This document shows, in pieces, positions 15,356 to 22,280 of a stretch of DNA of 25,351 bases. The position numbers and the translations under genes were made by a program. The stretch is taken from positions 1-25,351 of the forward strand of contig JAGLYY010000097.1 in assembly GCA_023131935.1 (NCBI GenBank), read 5' to 3'. The stretch is from Spirochaetales bacterium (lineage in GTDB: Bacteria > Spirochaetota > Spirochaetia > JAGLYY01). Every line of letters starts with the position of its first letter. Within the stretch, counting starts at the first letter, position 1. The notes beneath the pieces were generated by a model, which was not told the origin of the DNA, searched no databases, and saw nothing but the letters and a program-made list of their open reading frames with translations.

Positions 15356-15391
15356 CACTCATGAATGAAAGGATTCACATAGCAGCCGAGC
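15340..15391. repeat. Inverted repeat with GCTCGGCT / AGCCGAGC ends
   Basis: GCTCGGCT (15340-15347), then ACCTGTGT, is mirrored by ACATAGC and AGCCGAGC (15384-15391). The outer 8 bp pair perfectly and the inner part imperfectly. A further AGCCGAGC lies at 15446-15453, and another GCTCGGCT at 3413-3420. Confidence 0.6.
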
Positions 15392-15392
15392 G

Positions 15393-15430
15393 CTATAAGA
15401 GATATTTTCGCTAACGCGAAAAATCATTGG
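15393..15430. repeat. Palindromic repeat, intergenic copy
   Basis: The reverse complement matches 9122-9159 inside the XPB-partner gene at 36 of 38 positions. The 7-bp stem is TTTTCGC / GCGAAAA and the loop differs (GTTA here, TTTT there). Confidence 0.8.
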
Positions 15431-15523
15431 GGTAGAACAGATAACAGCCGAGCAGGGGGGGGGATAGTTCTTTATCTTACAATCCATTTCTGTTTCAAGT
15501 CCTCTATACCCTCTACAATTTTA

Positions 15524-15563
15524 GAGAAAATATCTCCCACGCTCTGTAAAACGTGGGAGATAT
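15524..15563 (-). terminator. Terminator of the sugar operon
   Basis: A perfect 12-bp stem ATATCTCCCACG / CGTGGGAGATAT with a 10-base loop (15530-15541, 15552-15563) lies 35 bases after the last gene. Read on the minus strand the stem runs into TTTTCT. No T tract exists on the plus side, so it serves the minus operon. Confidence 0.85.
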
Positions 15564-15597
15564 CAAATAGCTTATCGATAATCCATGCTTTCCTTAA

Positions 15598-17721
15598 TTA
15601 AGCAGGCACGATATCAGACAACTTCGCTTCAGCAACCCCTATTACGCTGTCCGTTCCGGCATAGTAGATGATTATCTCATCATCTTTTTTAAGAATTTCA
15701 CCCGAATTCTTTTTCTTGGGGACAGCACCGCATGTAAACACAACATTATTTACCCAACCGTTTATTTCATAATCCTCTTCTGGTGCAAGAACAGGAATAT
15801 GAGACCGGTATATTATTCTTGCAGGATCATCCATGCTGCTTAAAAATACTCCCAGCCTGTAGACCCGTTTACCACTGAACTCATCCCTTCTATGGGCGTG
15901 GTAGAAAGACAACCAGCCATATTCGGTTTTAAGTACCTGTGAACCTGTTCCAAGTCTTCCCCCTTTTCCGTCATCCCATGATCCCGGCGCTCCCGGAAGC
16001 AATACCGCCCGGTCACCATCAATGGGCCAGGGCGCTTTTATTTCAGCGGCTGATGCAAAATTGATGCTTTTTGTTTCAGTATCCCTGTGATAAGAACCGT
16101 ACTTCTTTTTTCCTGCATTATCCATATATTCAAATATCACCGCGCCCCTTTCATCAAAATCCGGAAAGATGAGACCATGGTTCTGCCAGGCATACCAGTT
16201 TCTCGCCAGAAAATCTTTTATACCGATTGACGAAAGCATTCCCTGACATGTATTTCCAAAAAGAACATATGTCATATAGACACGGTCTCCTATAATAAAC
16301 ATCCTGGGGTCTTCATAACCGCCTTTTTCTCTTTTTCTTTCATTCAGAATTTCAGGATCGGGAAACTCGCCTTCTCCGGGTTCAAGAGTCGGTCCCGGCA
16401 ATCTCTCGTCTATATTATAGCCGTCGGCCGTTATAGCGAGTCCAATTCTGTTTATGCCGTCGCTGCCTAGGGCCCTGTAGGCTAGGTAGGTTTTTCCCTT
16501 TATTCGGATAGCAGCAGGGTTATATACCAATTCCGACTCCCAGGAGTGTTCTTTTATTGGTTCAAGAATAGGATTGCCTGCGTATCTCTTCAATTTCCCC
16601 TGATGTATAAGAGTATTAAAAAGTTCCAGAAATATCGAAGCTGTCCTTCCGGGAGAATGCTTTTCGGCAAACTCATCGGCCCCAGCAATGACCTTTTCCC
16701 GCGCTTTATCATCATAAAGCAGTGCCTGCACTGCCTTTGTAAGTTCCGCATCAGTACTGTACTTTACTATTTCTCCATTACAAAACGGTGAGAAAAATAG
16801 ATTATCACGCGCGAGGATCGGAGTTCCCCATCCAATCACCTGATACGCCGTCGAGGAGAGTATCGCTCCGCTGCCGGTTACACCCTCTCCTTTGTCAAAT
16901 ATAATAATCTTGGATGCCTGGACATAATCCCTTCTCTTCTTCCAGGAACCGTTCTCCACCCTGATCTCGTCATATCCGATATCGGGATTGGTTTTCTTCA
17001 TTTCAGCTATCTGCACTTCGAGTTTTCCCTTTCGCTCTTCGTCATACACATGAGCCAGAAGGTAAATTGAAGGGTCATTTTTTTTCATTTTGCAGACAGC
17101 AGGCAGAAAATCGATCATGTTATATTCGCCGAAGGTAAGAATAATATTCCTGTCGGTTGGCAGATTCAATTTTTCACAACACTCTATTCTGTCTCCCCTG
17201 CTTGCCGCATATGCCGGAAACTGAGTACAGTGGACCTTTTCAGCGGGGTAATGTTCTTTCATAAACCCGTCCTGTTCCGGAAGAAAGTTTGCAATCGCGT
17301 CCCAGTCAAACTTCCAGAAGGGACTGTCATCCGGTTTGGGGGTGTTGTCATGGTTGAGCAGAATTGTTTTAGCCTTTGCTTTTATTCTCGGAAAGACTTC
17401 TAGCAAACCTTCCATCGGGAGTATCCCCAGGTCCTCTGCGAAAAATATGTTATACCCCTCCTGTTCAACCGCTTTTAGCAGCGGCTCAGGATCAAAAGAG
17501 TTTTTCCCGGGTATTTTCTTGCTGTATGCCGTAAAGCATCTGTGTACAAACTCTTCGTCCTCCACATCAAGCGGATAGCCGTGGGCGCATTCTTTATAGT
17601 GTGTGAATACCTGTATGTCATAACCCCGTTCCATCAGCCATTCGGCTACCGGGGTTGTGTGCCTGGAAACCCCGCCGTCGGTATTCCAAGAACCCATAAT
17701 AATTATTTTAAGCTTTTCCAA
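15598..17721 (-). CDS. Glycosyltransferase-GH130 phosphorylase fusion
   Basis: The protein has 707 residues in two parts. Residues 1 to about 370 form a GT-B glycosyltransferase with GGVSRHTTPVAEWLMERG near the start and a sugar-nucleotide region around 270-310 (DKGEGVTGSGAILSSTAYQV). Residues about 378-707 are a GH130 domain with YNPAAIRIKGKTYLAYRA, RIGLAIT and GGYEDPR. Asp471 of EDPR matches the family's catalytic acid. GH130 enzymes are mostly phosphorylases that split beta-mannosides with phosphate to give mannose 1-phosphate; some are hydrolases. The TTG start at 17721 is fixed by AAGGAG (17729-17734). A stand-alone GH130 lies 31 bases upstream and ABC transporter genes before that. What the GT half transfers is unknown. 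The GT half could also be inactive and serve as a binding part. The joint is continuous, with no sign of frameshift. Confidence 0.85.
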   Translation of the reverse strand: MEKLKIIIMGSWNTDGGVSRHTTPVAEWLMERGYDIQVFTHYKECAHGYPLDVEDEEFVHRCFTAYSKKIPGKNSFDPEPLLKAVEQEGYNIFFAEDLGILPMEGLLEVFPRIKAKAKTILLNHDNTPKPDDSPFWKFDWDAIANFLPEQDGFMKEHYPAEKVHCTQFPAYAASRGDRIECCEKLNLPTDRNIILTFGEYNMIDFLPAVCKMKKNDPSIYLLAHVYDEERKGKLEVQIAEMKKTNPDIGYDEIRVENGSWKKRRDYVQASKIIIFDKGEGVTGSGAILSSTAYQVIGWGTPILARDNLFFSPFCNGEIVKYSTDAELTKAVQALLYDDKAREKVIAGADEFAEKHSPGRTASIFLELFNTLIHQGKLKRYAGNPILEPIKEHSWESELVYNPAAIRIKGKTYLAYRALGSDGINRIGLAITADGYNIDERLPGPTLEPGEGEFPDPEILNERKREKGGYEDPRMFIIGDRVYMTYVLFGNTCQGMLSSIGIKDFLARNWYAWQNHGLIFPDFDERGAVIFEYMDNAGKKKYGSYHRDTETKSINFASAAEIKAPWPIDGDRAVLLPGAPGSWDDGKGGRLGTGSQVLKTEYGWLSFYHAHRRDEFSGKRVYRLGVFLSSMDDPARIIYRSHIPVLAPEEDYEINGWVNNVVFTCGAVPKKKNSGEILKKDDEIIIYYAGTDSVIGVAEAKLSDIVPA

Positions 17722-17728
17722 TTTATTT

Positions 17729-17734
17729 CTCCTT
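17729..17734 (-). promoter_or_regulatory. Ribosome-binding site fixing the TTG start of the fusion gene
   Basis: AAGGAG on the minus strand lies seven bases before TTG at 17721. No ATG lies nearby in this frame. Confidence 0.75.
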
Positions 17735-17752
17735 GTAAGTAAAAGCAGCGAG

Positions 17753-18637
17753 TTAAAACTTTATGTCTTTCTTCATTAATTCAGCCACACCAATAACAGT
17801 GTCAGCGCCGGCATAGTAAACCAATATTTTATCTTCCCGCTCAATTTGTCCGCATGAAAATACAACATTAGACACATAACCTTCCCTTTCCCAGTCAAGC
17901 TCCGGTTCCAGAATAGGTTCTGCTTGCCTCGCAATAACTTTTGACGGATTTTCAAGATCAAGAAGCGCTATTCCCAGGCTGTAGACCTTTTCATGATTGA
18001 CGCCATGATATATTAAAAGCCAGCCCTTATCCGTTTTTATGGGAGGTCCCGCGATACCTACTTTCATGCATTCCCAACTTGATTCTGCGATTGGCCGCAT
18101 TATCAATTTATGATCATGCCAGGACTTCAGGTCATCCGAAAAAGCAATCCAGATATCAGGATGCCTTCTGTGAAACATCACGTATCTTTCGCCTATCTTT
18201 TCAGGGAAAAGGGACGCGTCCTTGTTGGATTCATCAAGCACTATCCCGTGCCTTGTCCAGTCGATAAGGTTCTTTGATGTTGCCAGACATATTCTGAAAT
18301 TCTCATCACTTAAGCCTGTATACATCATGTAGAAGGTGTCTTCGATTTTCACTATTCTGGGATCTTCCGCACCCCTTGATTCCTGTGGAACGTTATTTCC
18401 CAGAATCGGTTTTTCCATTCTGTTGAAGTTGATTCCGTCCGTACTCACCGCATAACCGAGCCTGTTTATATAGTGGCCTTCCTTTTCATTGGGCGCAATG
18501 TCGGATGCCCTGTATATCATATGAACCTTGTCATTATGATCGACCATCGCACAATTGAATACGGCGGCTGCTTCCCACTGATTTTCCTTTTTTGGTAATA
18601 ATATGGGTCTGTCGGACATTCTTCGTAATTTAATCAT
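17753..18637 (-). CDS. GH130 glycoside phosphorylase
   Basis: The protein has 294 residues and is a single GH130 five-bladed propeller domain. The start motif FNCAMVDHNDKVHMIYRA (about 27-44), RLGYAVSTDG (59-68) and GAEDPR (89-94, with Asp92 as the likely catalytic acid) are visible. The C-terminal SNVVFSCG and VYYAGADTVIGVA are also family-typical. Such enzymes act in the cytoplasm on beta-mannosides, releasing mannose 1-phosphate with phosphate. The preferred linkage (beta-1,4 or beta-1,2) cannot be fixed from these motifs. An AAGGAG stands before the ATG at 18637. It sits between the permease genes and the GT-GH130 fusion in one operon, so imported oligosaccharides are its likely substrate. 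The protein is similar in its end motifs to the second half of the fusion, so the two probably share an ancestor. Confidence 0.88.
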   Translation of the reverse strand: MIKLRRMSDRPILLPKKENQWEAAAVFNCAMVDHNDKVHMIYRASDIAPNEKEGHYINRLGYAVSTDGINFNRMEKPILGNNVPQESRGAEDPRIVKIEDTFYMMYTGLSDENFRICLATSKNLIDWTRHGIVLDESNKDASLFPEKIGERYVMFHRRHPDIWIAFSDDLKSWHDHKLIMRPIAESSWECMKVGIAGPPIKTDKGWLLIYHGVNHEKVYSLGIALLDLENPSKVIARQAEPILEPELDWEREGYVSNVVFSCGQIEREDKILVYYAGADTVIGVAELMKKDIKF

Positions 18638-18671
18638 TGATTTCTCCTTTATTTTTCCCGGTTACAGGTTT

Positions 18672-19520
18672 TTACAACTTTAATCCGCCGCCAATCGATA
18701 TGCCTGTAATAAACTGCTTTCTATAAATGATAAACAGAATAAGAAGAGGCAGTGTTAATATAACTGTAGCCGCAAATATCAGCCCAGGCTTGTCTCTGCC
18801 TCCACCTCCAAGCACAAAATTCGCGATTGACAGGTTTAGAGTCATCATATGAGGCTTGCGGATTACAAGTATCGACCATAAAAGATCGTTCCATCTTCCC
18901 ATAAATGTAAAAACGCCCAGTATGGCTGCCACCGATTTTGACATCGGTATCATTATCCTGAAAATAATCCCAAACTCACTGCACCCTTCAATCCTGGCCG
19001 ATTCAATTAAAGCCATTGGTATGGTTTTAAAATACTGCGAAAACAGAAATACACCCCAGGCACTCATTAAAAACGGAACCGTTAACGCCGTATATGTACT
19101 TAACAGGTTCAGACTCACCATCAACTTAAAAACAACAATGAATCCGACCCCGGTTCCCGTAAATATCCATTGAAAAATAATAAAATTGGCAATAAATGAT
19201 TTGCCTTTAAAGTCCAGCTTTGATATGGCATAGCCGGTAATCGCGCTGAAGAACAGTGTCGCAAGTGTTACTGCACCGGCAACAAACAAGCTGTTAAACA
19301 GAGCCCTTATAAAATGCAGCTCCTCTAACGCAAACATTTTTTCATAGCTGTCAAACGTAAGAACTTTAAAATTTAAGATACTTGTATAAAAATCCCTGTC
19401 CTGTTTCAATGATCCTATCACAAGATAAAAATATGGATAGATATTTATAAAACTCCACAGGAGCAGCAAACAAATAACAATTTTCCCTATCAGATTATCC
19501 TGTATACTCTTGCTTTTCAT
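18672..19520 (-). CDS. CUT1 ABC sugar transporter permease (MalG type)
   Basis: The protein has 282 residues and six membrane segments (the first at about 13-35, the last at about 250-268). The conserved cytoplasmic EAA loop reads ESARIEGCSEFGIIFRIMIP (173-192), a slight variant of the usual EAA...DGA form; this loop contacts the ATPase. MalG-type permeases form the membrane channel together with a MalF-type partner. That partner lies upstream, and its stop codon comes one base before the ATG here. The AAGGAGG ribosome-binding site lies within the last codons of the partner gene, so translation is probably coupled. No ATPase gene is present in the operon. Confidence 0.9.
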   Translation of the reverse strand: MKSKSIQDNLIGKIVICLLLLWSFINIYPYFYLVIGSLKQDRDFYTSILNFKVLTFDSYEKMFALEELHFIRALFNSLFVAGAVTLATLFFSAITGYAISKLDFKGKSFIANFIIFQWIFTGTGVGFIVVFKLMVSLNLLSTYTALTVPFLMSAWGVFLFSQYFKTIPMALIESARIEGCSEFGIIFRIMIPMSKSVAAILGVFTFMGRWNDLLWSILVIRKPHMMTLNLSIANFVLGGGGRDKPGLIFAATVILTLPLLILFIIYRKQFITGISIGGGLKL

Positions 19521-19521
19521 A

Positions 19522-20475
19522 TTATACCTCCTTCCCTACAAATTTTTTGATAAGCAATACCAGCACATACGACATTATGCCTGCGACCAAAGAAACAGCA
19601 GCGCCATAACCGACAGCCATTCTGTCGTAAATCTGATGAAAGATTTCCATCTTAAAGGTGTAACTTGCCAGCATCGGACCTCCCCCCTCTGTAAGCATCA
19701 AAGGTTCCGCAAACATCCCGAAAAAAGTTGTAACAGCAAAAATAACAACAATAACAAACGTTGGATTAATCATCGGCAGCGTAATTTTCCAGAACCGCGT
19801 AAAAGAGCCCGCGCCGTCGATGAGCGCCGCTTCGTGGTATGAATCGGGAATGGATGATATATTCGCCAGAAGCAGAAGGGCGTAATAACCGGAGCTTTTC
19901 CATACTATCATTATTGCCATTGGAATAAGAACAATATTTGTGTCAGAAAACCATCCGATATTTGTCCCCGTAATAGTGGATATTGCTTTTGTTAAGAAGC
20001 TGTGAGGGTCAAATATTTTCTGGAATATTACCGAGTAGGCCACTCCCGCGGTAAGATTTGGCAGGAAGTAGGAGATGACTAAAAAAGATTTTAAGGCGAC
20101 ATTCTTTACAGAGTTCAGCATCAAAGCCAGCATCATGGAAATAACAAGTGATAACGGGATGTAAATGATCCCAAAACGGATCATATTGTACATGATCATT
20201 CTAAACTCTTCCCTTTTAAAGAAATCCAGAAAGTTATCAAGTCCCACAAAAACTGCTTTAGCGCTGATCAGGCTTGTTTCAAATAAGGCTATGGGTATTG
20301 ACACAATATTGGGGTATAACCAAAAGACTATGTTCCATAGAATATAAGGCATAATAATTATCCAGGCAATTAGCGTCATTTTCTTTAAACCCTTACCGCT
20401 GCCGGTTGCCGCGACATTTTTCCTATAACCGCCGTACTTTTCTTTCAGACTATTAATCGTATTTTCAAAAACCAT
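19522..20475 (-). CDS. CUT1 ABC sugar transporter permease (MalF type)
   Basis: The protein has 317 residues. After a hydrophilic N-terminus (residues 1-33) it has six membrane segments (the first at about 34-60). The EAA loop EAALIDGAGSFTRFWKITLP (215-234) matches the ABC permease consensus closely, with DGA and LP in place. It forms the translocation channel with the MalG-type protein encoded immediately downstream. A strong hairpin (20509-20537) separates it from the upstream binding-protein gene and may lower its expression relative to that gene. The ribosome-binding site is uncertain: AAGGAG lies only one base before the ATG at 20475, while a GGGGGT lies ten bases before it. Confidence 0.9.
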   Translation of the reverse strand: MVFENTINSLKEKYGGYRKNVAATGSGKGLKKMTLIAWIIIMPYILWNIVFWLYPNIVSIPIALFETSLISAKAVFVGLDNFLDFFKREEFRMIMYNMIRFGIIYIPLSLVISMMLALMLNSVKNVALKSFLVISYFLPNLTAGVAYSVIFQKIFDPHSFLTKAISTITGTNIGWFSDTNIVLIPMAIMIVWKSSGYYALLLLANISSIPDSYHEAALIDGAGSFTRFWKITLPMINPTFVIVVIFAVTTFFGMFAEPLMLTEGGGPMLASYTFKMEIFHQIYDRMAVGYGAAVSLVAGIMSYVLVLLIKKFVGKEV

Positions 20476-20508
20476 GCTCCTTATACCCCCTTTCTATTCT
20501 AATATTGG

Positions 20509-20537
20509 AAAGAGGGCCATTTAAAACGGCCCTCTTT
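20509..20537 (-). terminator. Hairpin between binding-protein and permease genes
   Basis: A perfect 10-bp stem AAAGAGGGCC / GGCCCTCTTT (20509-20518, 20528-20537) has a 9-base loop. On the minus strand only a short CTTTCC follows, so it is a weak attenuator or an RNA-stabilising structure rather than a full stop. This arrangement is typical between a highly expressed binding protein and its permeases. Confidence 0.7.
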
Positions 20538-20561
20538 AGCTTAAGTACAGTAAATTTACTT

Positions 20562-21881
20562 TTATTTAGCCAATACAGCCTGAACCGCTATTTCGGCATC
20601 ACGTAACGCCGTATTTACATCCTTCTTCTGATATGCTATTGGCTCCCACAATGCCTTTTTAACGGCATTATAGATGTCATATTTATCAGGACACAAAACA
20701 GAATGTGATCTGGGTACAAAATCCGCGAATACATCCATATAAGCATGGGTCTCGAAGTAGTCTTTGAATACGGGATTTTCCATAAGATCGGATCTCATGG
20801 GTAAAAGTGAGGTTTTGTTCATCAGTTCAAGATCAAACTCCGGATTTGAAAATCGCCATTTTATATATTCCCATGCTTTCTCCACATTGCCGCTGTTTTT
20901 GATAATGGCAAGCCCCTTGACACTGGCATCAACCCATGACCCTTCATTCGTTCCAATAAAATCAGGAACAGGTGGCGGAGCCAGTGTAAGTTCAGCATCC
21001 GGCCGCATAGCCATTACACCCTTTGGAGCACCAGAACCAGCGCAAGCCATACATCCTACATTTGAATGTTGATTAAACTTATATCTATCCCGGTCTGTAG
21101 AAGCATATCCTTTCTTAAATGCATTGGCCACGAATTCAACAAAAGCAACCGAAACATCGGATTTTGTATCAAGTCCATCTTTTGACAGTTCCTGTACATT
21201 ACCTTTTGCCGACATATAAAATGTATGCCAGTAATACCCCAATTTCCACCAGGCGGCAATCGGATCAAAATCTATGGCAATACAATCTCCCATTTCGATA
21301 ACCTTGGATGCAAATTCGTTAAACTCGCTGTAAGTTACAGGCGGTTTATCAAATCCCGCTTTTTTAAGCATAACATTGTCATACAGAAGAAGAGCCGGCG
21401 TCCACATCTGCGGCAGTACATATATATGACCATCTGCCGATCTAATGCTGTCCATAAACCCTTCACTGCTCCTGGATTTAACAAGTTCATTAAAACCCGG
21501 AAGTGTATCGAGCGCAACAAGAACGTCATTTTCAGCAAGAAAATTTGCAAAAAAGACCTCAAGGTTCGCGGTAATGGTAGGTGCAGTGCTTGTAGCAATT
21601 GCAGTCTGTATAATCATTTCCGAACTTGAACCTGCCGGTATCGGGTTATATATAACAGGACTGTCAGGATTCTTTTTGTTAAAGCTGTCTATTGCTATTT
21701 TCTCAGCTTTGTAAAAATCTCCGCCGGCAGTCCAATAGGTCAGTGGCTTTTCTACAGCGGATTCCTGAGGCTTTTCGGCAGTTTCCGAAGTTCCCTCGGC
21801 CTGACCTCCTGCAAATACAGACGCAGGAATCAGAGCAAAGATAATCAGCATAATAAAACACAAATAAAATTTTCTTTTCAT
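20562..21881 (-). CDS. CUT1 ABC transporter solute-binding protein
   Basis: The protein has 439 residues. The N-terminus is a Sec signal peptide with cleavage likely after ASVFA (residue 24) and then GGQAEG, a mature start often seen in spirochaete binding proteins. There is no lipobox cysteine. The body (about 45-439) is a family-1 solute-binding fold with the segments KPLTYWTAGG, VLPQMWTPALLLYD and PPPVPDFIGTNEGSWVDAS. It captures a sugar in the periplasm and hands it to the two permeases. Its gene leads the operon and has AGGAG before the ATG. The substrate is probably the oligosaccharide degraded by the GH130 enzymes. The whole mature part is homologous to residues 351-746 of the divergent LacI-type regulator, which is the main oddity here. 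Confidence 0.92.
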   Translation of the reverse strand: MKRKFYLCFIMLIIFALIPASVFAGGQAEGTSETAEKPQESAVEKPLTYWTAGGDFYKAEKIAIDSFNKKNPDSPVIYNPIPAGSSSEMIIQTAIATSTAPTITANLEVFFANFLAENDVLVALDTLPGFNELVKSRSSEGFMDSIRSADGHIYVLPQMWTPALLLYDNVMLKKAGFDKPPVTYSEFNEFASKVIEMGDCIAIDFDPIAAWWKLGYYWHTFYMSAKGNVQELSKDGLDTKSDVSVAFVEFVANAFKKGYASTDRDRYKFNQHSNVGCMACAGSGAPKGVMAMRPDAELTLAPPPVPDFIGTNEGSWVDASVKGLAIIKNSGNVEKAWEYIKWRFSNPEFDLELMNKTSLLPMRSDLMENPVFKDYFETHAYMDVFADFVPRSHSVLCPDKYDIYNAVKKALWEPIAYQKKDVNTALRDAEIAVQAVLAK

Positions 21882-22033
21882 TTTCTCTTCTCTCCTTTAA
21901 TTTTGGTTAAGTTTGATTCTGAATAACAGCAATTTATTGTTATTTTCAGTTTTCCCTCCTTTTTATTGCTTATTAATGCTTTTGTTCATATTCCTTAAGG
22001 AGTTTTTACTAAAAACCTCAAGAAAATCCAGTT

Positions 22034-22050
22034 AAGCGTTATCGTAAATT
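22034..22050. promoter_or_regulatory. Candidate operator in the leader of the sugar operon
   Basis: TTAAGCG (22032-22038) and CGTAAAT (22043-22049) form an imperfect inverted pair of TTTACG-like half-sites. TTTACGTT also occurs at 22141-22148 and 22215-22222. A LacI-type protein could bind them, but no clear full palindrome is seen. Confidence 0.25.
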
Positions 22051-22085
22051 GCTCCAGTCTCCTACAATAATACCGGCATAAGAAC

Positions 22086-22113
22086 AGTATAACATGCTTT
22101 GTAATATTTGCAA
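22086..22113 (-). promoter_or_regulatory. Promoter of the sugar operon
   Basis: On the minus strand TTGCAA (22108-22113) lies 16 bases from TATACT (22086-22091). The leader to the ATG at 21881 would be about 200 bases and includes the candidate operator near 22040. Confidence 0.5.
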
Positions 22114-22220
22114 GTTATATTTTCAAACTTTACTGCAATATTTACGTTTCACATTATAGCAACAATAAGGATGTTATCAAGGTAAAAAATGACGAATTTT
22201 AGTTATTTGATATTTTTACG

Positions 22221-22249
22221 TTGAATTATCATTTTTTCTTTGATAAAAT
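22221..22249 (+). promoter_or_regulatory. Promoter of the LacI-SBP regulator gene
   Basis: TTGAAT (22221-22226) lies 17 bases from TAAAAT (22244-22249), close to the consensus at both boxes. Confidence 0.55.
22226..22246. promoter_or_regulatory. Inverted repeat over the regulator promoter, candidate operator
   Basis: TTATCA (22226-22231) and TGATAA (22241-22246) are a perfect inverted pair with nine bases between. They cover the spacer and part of the -10 box, so a bound protein would block transcription. Autoregulation is inferred from position only. Confidence 0.4.
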
Positions 22250-22280
22250 GATATAGTAACCAATAGGAGTACAAATAAAT

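Noticed and set aside
15436..15470. Run of eight or more G residues near 15454, considered as a phase-variable tract
   Set aside because: It lies in intergenic repeat DNA with no gene start or promoter next to it.
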